From assembly GCF_013141715.1 (NCBI RefSeq), contig NZ_WHOA01000190.1, positions 85,991-149,990 of the forward strand: a DNA stretch of 64,000 nucleotides, read 5' to 3'. This document shows positions 59,475 through 64,000 of the stretch, in pieces (within the stretch, counting starts at the first letter, position 1; the number at the start of each line of letters is the position of its first letter). Origin of the DNA: Paenibacillus phytorum (GTDB taxonomy: Bacteria > Bacillota > Bacilli > Paenibacillales > NBRC-103111). The notes under the pieces were generated by a model that saw only the letters and a list, made by a program, of their open reading frames with translations, was not told the DNA's origin and ran no database searches. The position numbers and the translations under genes were made by a program.

Positions 59475-61370
59475 ATGGACATATTCAAAAGAATTTCGGA
59501 GCATCGTACGGAGAAGGATTCATTGAGCTGGACCGGTACGTTCGCGGAGTACATAGAATTGCTTCGCAAAAATCCTGGACTCGCGAGAACAGCGCATTCA
59601 AGGGTCTATGATATGATTGCTTCGCAAGGAATCAATGACCAAGTCGGGCACAAATCCTACAAATTCTTCAACAAAGAGATTTTCGGCCTGGATCGAGCCG
59701 TTGAGAAGCTGGTGGAAGAATATTTCCATTCCGCTGCCCGTCGATTGGATGTTCGTAAGCGGATATTACTGCTGATGGGTCCTGTAAGCGGTGGTAAATC
59801 AACCATTGTGACTATGCTTAAAAGAGGGCTGGAGCAATTTGCTAGAACTGACTTAGGGGCTGTCTATGCGATTAAAGGTTGTCCGATGCACGAGGAACCA
59901 CTTCATTTGATCCCTATGGAGCTGCGTCCCGAGATCGAGCGAGAACTGGGCGTAAAGATTGAAGGCAGTTTGTGTCCTTCCTGCCAAATGCGTTTAAAGA
60001 CCGAGTACAACGGCTGTATTGAAGATGTTCATGTTGAGCGTGTGTTCGTTTCAGAAGAAGCGCGTGTAGGTATCGGTACGTTCAGTCCATCCGATCCGAA
60101 ATCACAGGATATTGCCGATTTGACGGGAAGTATAGACTTCTCTACCATCACGGAGTTTGGTTCCGAATCCGATCCGCGTGCATACCGGTTCGACGGGGAG
60201 CTGAATAAGGCAAATCGGGGTATTATGGAGTTTCAGGAAATGCTGAAATGCGACGAGAAATTCCTCTGGAACTTACTATCTCTCACACAAGAGGGTAACT
60301 TTAAGGCAGGACGGTTCGCTCTCATTAGCGCCGATGAGCTGATCATTGCGCATACGAATGAAACCGAGTATAAATCTTTTATTGCGAACAAGAAAAATGA
60401 GGCTTTGCAATCGCGGATGATTGTTATGCCAATTCCGTATAACCTTCGGGTATCGGATGAAGAAAAAATTTACTACAAGCTCATCGGACAGAGTGATATG
60501 TCTCACATTCATATTGCTCCGCACGCGCTCAGAGTTGCTGCGATTTTCTCCATTCTTACCCGCTTGAAGGAAACGAAGAAGCAAGGGATGGATTTAGTCA
60601 AGAAAATGCGTATGTATGATGGTGAAGTTGTGGAAGGTTACAAAGAAGCTGACCTCAAAGAAATGCAAAATGAATACCAAGAAGAAGGTATGAGCGGCAT
60701 CGATCCGCGTTATGTCATCAACCGAATTTCAAGTGCATTGATTCGCCAAGATCTTCAGTGCATTAACGCACTAGATGTCCTGCGTGCTCTGAAAGATGGT
60801 TTGGATCAGCATCCGTCGATTACGAAAGATGAGCGTGAACGGTTCCTCAATTTCATTTCCGTGGCGCGCAAGGAATACGACGATATTGCCAAGAAAGAAG
60901 TGCAGAAAGCGTTCGTTTACTCCTTCGAAGAATCAGCCAGAACCATTTTCGATAACTATCTCGATAATATTGAGGCTTATTGTAATTGGGGGAAAATCAA
61001 GGATCCGCTTACCGGTGAGGAAATGGATCCAGATGAGCGCCTGATGCGCTCCATTGAAGAGCAAATCGGCATTTCTGAAAATGCCAAGAAAGCATTCCGA
61101 GAAGAAATACTGATCCGCATTTCCTCCTATTCCCGTAAAGGTCGCAAATTCGATTACAGCAGCCACGAGCGGCTGCGTGAAGCGATTGAGAAGAAGCTCT
61201 TCGCTGATTTGAAAGATATCGTGAAAATAACGACTTCCACGAAGACACCGGATGAGAAGCAGTTGAAGAAAATTAATGATGTGACAAAACAATTGATTGA
61301 TGAGCACGGATATTGCCCTGTATGTGCCAATGAGCTGCTGCGTTATGTAGGGAGCTTGCTCAACAGATAA
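59475..61370 (+). CDS. prkA: PrkA serine protein kinase
   Basis: A 631-residue AAA-type protein kinase, the standard length. The AAA module has Walker A LLMGPVSGGKSTIVTMLKRG; the C-terminal third is the PrkA domain (FVYSFEESARTIFDNYLDNI to RMRSIEEQIG-like text). Two Cys-rich spots, CPSCQM in the AAA insertion and CPVCANE near the end, are characteristic. In Bacillus PrkA is a sporulation protein acting around sigma-E/sigma-K control, and it has Lon-protease-like activity reports. GAAAGGAGGT precedes the ATG. The gene is usually followed by yhbH and spoVR-like genes; here a terminator and an SLH gene follow instead. The 229 bp before it hold no gene. Confidence 0.95.
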   Translation: MDIFKRISEHRTEKDSLSWTGTFAEYIELLRKNPGLARTAHSRVYDMIASQGINDQVGHKSYKFFNKEIFGLDRAVEKLVEEYFHSAARRLDVRKRILLLMGPVSGGKSTIVTMLKRGLEQFARTDLGAVYAIKGCPMHEEPLHLIPMELRPEIERELGVKIEGSLCPSCQMRLKTEYNGCIEDVHVERVFVSEEARVGIGTFSPSDPKSQDIADLTGSIDFSTITEFGSESDPRAYRFDGELNKANRGIMEFQEMLKCDEKFLWNLLSLTQEGNFKAGRFALISADELIIAHTNETEYKSFIANKKNEALQSRMIVMPIPYNLRVSDEEKIYYKLIGQSDMSHIHIAPHALRVAAIFSILTRLKETKKQGMDLVKKMRMYDGEVVEGYKEADLKEMQNEYQEEGMSGIDPRYVINRISSALIRQDLQCINALDVLRALKDGLDQHPSITKDERERFLNFISVARKEYDDIAKKEVQKAFVYSFEESARTIFDNYLDNIEAYCNWGKIKDPLTGEEMDPDERLMRSIEEQIGISENAKKAFREEILIRISSYSRKGRKFDYSSHERLREAIEKKLFADLKDIVKITTSTKTPDEKQLKKINDVTKQLIDEHGYCPVCANELLRYVGSLLNR

Positions 61371-61383
61371 GAGAAATTGACTT

Positions 61384-61414
61384 AAAGCCATGGATGCGAT
61401 CCATGGCTTTTTTT
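61384..61414 (+). terminator. Intrinsic terminator of prkA
   Basis: A perfect 12-bp stem AAAGCCATGGAT / ATCCATGGCTTT with GCG loop and seven T. Confidence 0.9.
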
Positions 61415-61499
61415 GCATTTTTGATTGTGCTACACACATCTGTCAATTTGCTACTTTAGAACTAAATGAAGTGGTCTTTCCTATCAAATTGTTTCTCGA

Positions 61500-61745
61500 A
61501 TGTTTACAAAAAAAGTGCTTTTTTAGGACTTAATGTATTCTTTATACAATCTTTATGTAACTTAATGGTGTTTTTTAAAGGTATATAGTGGAAATTGTCG
61601 TATATTACTTACTAAGAGTAGGTAATTAGACGTATTATATTTATCTCTAATTACTAAGCTCAACTTAGAGTCAGAGAGGAAGAATGGCTGAACTTACGCC
61701 AAATACCCAACTATAGACTCAGACAAATGGATCCAGGAGGACAAC
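61500..61745 (+). promoter_or_regulatory. AT-rich promoter region and long leader of the SLH gene
   Basis: About 330 bp between the prkA terminator and the SLH gene hold no gene. TTAGGA and TACAAT with 16-bp spacing (near 61528-61555) are the best promoter match. GGTAATTAGA (61621-61630) and TCTAATTAC (61646-61654) form an inverted repeat in the leader, and AGGAGG is just before the start. A leader of 150 bases or more is plausible. I found no known riboswitch pattern. Confidence 0.35.
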
Positions 61746-64000
61746 ATGAATCAATCTAAGAACAAAATGATGAAAAAGATGCTCCCAGTATTAGTGGGCT
61801 CCAGTATGGTGATTTCCATGCTTGGAACAGCCGCCGCAGCAGCACCGTCGGATGTCAGTGGACATTGGGCAGCCAAACAGTTGAATGAATGGCAAGGTAA
61901 AAGCTGGATTCAAGGCTATGAGGACGGAAAAGTAAAACCAAACAACACCGTAACTCGTGCAGAATTTATGGCGTTTATCAATAGGGCGTTTGGATTGACT
62001 GCGGCAGCAGATGTTACGTTCAAAGACGTTAATAAATCTGGTTGGGAATATGCTGAAATCAGTAAAGCTGTTAAGGCGGGCTATATCAGCGGTTATGAAG
62101 ACGGGACGATTCGTTCTGGCAATGAGATCAGCCGTCAGGAAGCTGCCAGCATTATCGCGAAACTGCTTAATTTGACTGCTTCCGATGCGGAGAAGGCACT
62201 AGGCAAATTTGCTGACTCCCAGAAAATTGCTCTTTGGAGTAAGCATGCGATTGCAGCGTTGTCTGAGAAAGCCATAATTAACGGCTATGATGATGGATCT
62301 TATCGCCCTGCGGCCTCCATTACTCGTGCTGAAGCTGTAGTAACCATCGATCGCGCTTTAGCGGCTAAAGCAACTGTTTACGATAAAGCTGGAACTTTTG
62401 GTCCAGAAAGCGGAACCCAGACAATCGAAGGCGACGTAGTCATTTCAGCCCCTGGTGTTACTCTTAGAAATGTGACCATCACCGGGAACCTGCTGTTCGC
62501 CGAAGGAATCGGTAGCGGCGATGCGTTCTTGGATGGTGTAACAGTTAAAGGTTCTACAACAGTTAAAGGCGGGGGAGAGAACTCCGTTCACTTCAAAAAT
62601 ACGGTGCTCGTCACTGTTATCGTCAACAAGAAGGACGGTAGTGTTCGTATCGTTGCCGAAGGTTCTACAACTGTCCAGCATGTAACCGTACAATCCAGCA
62701 CGAAGATAGAAGAATCGGGCGTTACAGGCAGCGGGTTTAACAACGTAGATTTAGGTGCTGAACTTCCAAAAGACTCCAAAGTCACGATGGTCGGAGATTT
62801 TGAGGATGTAGAAGTTTTCGCTAAATCGATTGTCGTTGAAGTTCCAAGCGGGTCTATCAAAAAGTTCGATGTGAGCAAAGACGCTGGGGATTCTTCGATC
62901 AATTTGAGTAAAGATGCCAAAATTGTAACGCTTGTGTTGGATGCAATCGTTAAAGTTCTCGGAGATGGTAAGGTAGAGAAAGCGACTATTAACGACGGTG
63001 CAAAAGGCTCATCCTTCAACAAAAAACCGGACACAATTGACGGTCCACAGAAGGATGGCACTACTGTTAATAACCCGTCTACGTCTACTGGTGGCGGCGG
63101 TGGTGGATCTAGTAGCGGTGGGTCAGGCGGGACAGTTGCACAAAGCACTGCGCTTAAAGCAGACTTTATTTTTACTGGTCACTTGTATAATCGCATTGAT
63201 GAAGTTGCTATTATGAACAACGAGAGTACTTCCACACTTACTGTACCTGTTAACGCAACTGTGAAAGTATATGATGCAGCAACTGGAGGCGTTGTGATCG
63301 GTTCTACGATTAGGAAGAGTGCGACAGTATCAGAACCGACAATAGTTAAGATCGAGAATGATTTTGGTTCGCTTAGCACGATCTATGTAACAATCACGGA
63401 AACGGGCAAGTCCGAAAGTGTGCGCGTGCCTCAAACGGTGCTTAGTCTAAGTCCGGTAGTAGTGTCCAAGGTAGTAAACCGCTCTACTGCAGAAGATGAT
63501 GTATACTTGAATTCCATTGCTGCGAATATGCACGTTCAATTTTTTAATGGAAATCAATTGGTAGGGTTTGAACCGCACAATAACAATGACAATGGTTTTC
63601 GATTGACTGGAGGTTTCCAGGACGGTAATGAGTATTATGTTGCTTTGGTAGGATTTGAAGGTCACTCGTTTGCTGAAAGCGATCATGTTCTAATCGACGT
63701 ACCAGCGGCAAATCATGTTCCTGTAGCTAATAGTGTGACTACTAAGACGTTAACAATTGGCGGGGGATCGAGTACTATCAGTGTTTCTGATTTGGCAACG
63801 GATCTGGATCAGGATAAACTTAACGTAACGAATGCAACTTACCACACTCCTGGAATTGTAGATATTCTTCTGAATAATGGAGTCTTAACATTAACACCTG
63901 TTGCTATTGGTAACGTTAATGTAACTGCGATAGTACAAGACGTTTACGGGGAGAGAGTCAGTGTCACAATTCCTGTTAAGGTAAGTGATCCTTCTGCGCC
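61746..64000 (+). CDS. S-layer-homology domain surface protein, 3' end outside window
   Basis: The frame is open from ATG 61746 to the right edge (751 codons, no stop). It has a signal peptide (basic KNKMMKKM, hydrophobic core, cut near AAAAA-PSD), then three SLH repeats at about 36-210 (DVSGHWAAKQLNEWQGKSWI, GYEDGKVKPNNTVTRAEF, ISGYEDGTIRSGNEISRQEA, INGYDDGSYRPAASITRAEA), which bind pyruvylated wall polymer. A beta-helix-like region follows (VVISAPGVTLRNVTITGNLL), then a Gly/Ser linker near residue 450 and immunoglobulin-like domains with a cadherin-like part at the edge (VSDLATDLDQDKLNVTNATY). It is a wall-bound surface protein; binding or enzymatic role unknown. Confidence 0.9.
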   Translation, partial: MNQSKNKMMKKMLPVLVGSSMVISMLGTAAAAAPSDVSGHWAAKQLNEWQGKSWIQGYEDGKVKPNNTVTRAEFMAFINRAFGLTAAADVTFKDVNKSGWEYAEISKAVKAGYISGYEDGTIRSGNEISRQEAASIIAKLLNLTASDAEKALGKFADSQKIALWSKHAIAALSEKAIINGYDDGSYRPAASITRAEAVVTIDRALAAKATVYDKAGTFGPESGTQTIEGDVVISAPGVTLRNVTITGNLLFAEGIGSGDAFLDGVTVKGSTTVKGGGENSVHFKNTVLVTVIVNKKDGSVRIVAEGSTTVQHVTVQSSTKIEESGVTGSGFNNVDLGAELPKDSKVTMVGDFEDVEVFAKSIVVEVPSGSIKKFDVSKDAGDSSINLSKDAKIVTLVLDAIVKVLGDGKVEKATINDGAKGSSFNKKPDTIDGPQKDGTTVNNPSTSTGGGGGGSSSGGSGGTVAQSTALKADFIFTGHLYNRIDEVAIMNNESTSTLTVPVNATVKVYDAATGGVVIGSTIRKSATVSEPTIVKIENDFGSLSTIYVTITETGKSESVRVPQTVLSLSPVVVSKVVNRSTAEDDVYLNSIAANMHVQFFNGNQLVGFEPHNNNDNGFRLTGGFQDGNEYYVALVGFEGHSFAESDHVLIDVPAANHVPVANSVTTKTLTIGGGSSTISVSDLATDLDQDKLNVTNATYHTPGIVDILLNNGVLTLTPVAIGNVNVTAIVQDVYGERVSVTIPVKVSDPSA

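Noticed and set aside
61420..61745. Riboswitch in the SLH gene leader
   Set aside because: The leader is long and has an inverted repeat, but no pattern of a known riboswitch class could be recognised, so only a general regulatory region is listed.
62588..63148. 186-residue Ser/Thr/Pro-rich frame on the minus strand
   Set aside because: It is the shadow of the repetitive Gly/Ser/Thr-rich SLH protein gene, with no initiation signal.
1..64000. tRNA, rRNA, insertion sequence or prophage genes
   Set aside because: Looked for on both strands; no transposase, integrase, phage structural gene or cloverleaf-like sequence was seen.

Overview
The window looks like chromosome of a spore-forming, low- to mid-G+C Firmicute of the Paenibacillus type. 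The signs are strong GGAGG ribosome sites, paired YesM/YesN-like two-component systems, LplA/LplB/LplC-like sugar importers without their own ATPase, a GerA-type germination locus, the sporulation-associated kinase PrkA and an S-layer-homology (SLH) protein. No rRNA, tRNA, insertion sequence, prophage or CRISPR array was found. Assignment is from protein and layout resemblance only; no search was run.

Layout. 1-3400: end of a HAD phosphatase gene, then a decayed germination locus (intact B subunit, broken A subunit, no C subunit). 3500-12600: a sugar-uptake locus with a membrane-bound AraC regulator, lipoprotein, two permeases, a GH95-like enzyme and an SGNH esterase. 12600-16250: housekeeping and small genes (orphan OmpR-type regulator, TrmL, AbrB-like regulator, a 35-residue membrane peptide, a phosphodiester glycosidase with a coiled-coil partner). 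16250-23100: a YesM/YesN pair divergent from a CUT1 importer. 23100-27650: MFS carrier, thioredoxin-reductase-like flavoprotein, DUF2161-type protein and a G+C-rich glycerol-1-phosphate dehydrogenase. 28100-36400: an alpha-galactoside locus (GH4, MATE, GH36, cupin, second clan-D enzyme, aldo/keto reductase). 36500-37500: bile-acid-symporter-family carrier.

37700-44300 is the most interesting part: a thiazole/oxazole-modified peptide (TOMM) locus of the heterocycloanthracin/sonorensin kind. It has an 87-residue precursor with 16 regularly spaced cysteines, a ThiF-like maturation protein, a YcaO cyclodehydratase with a proline-rich C-terminus, and a tandem-domain SagB-like dehydrogenase. The core is split into a hydrophobic Cys-(Phe/Val/Ile)-Asn block and a Cys-His-Asn block, and a Fur-like palindrome lies upstream.

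44500-59250 is a second polysaccharide-use locus: uronate-isomerase-like enzyme, LplB/LplC-like permeases, lipoprotein, beta-propeller glycosidase, Gfo/Idh oxidoreductase, GH31, YesN/YesM pair and GH95. Three promoters in it share an element of about 38 bp placed 59-60 bp upstream of a -10-like hexamer, which I infer to be the regulator's site. The window ends with prkA and the first 750 codons of an SLH protein. Two intergenic regions hold degenerate 51-52 bp palindromic repeat arrays.
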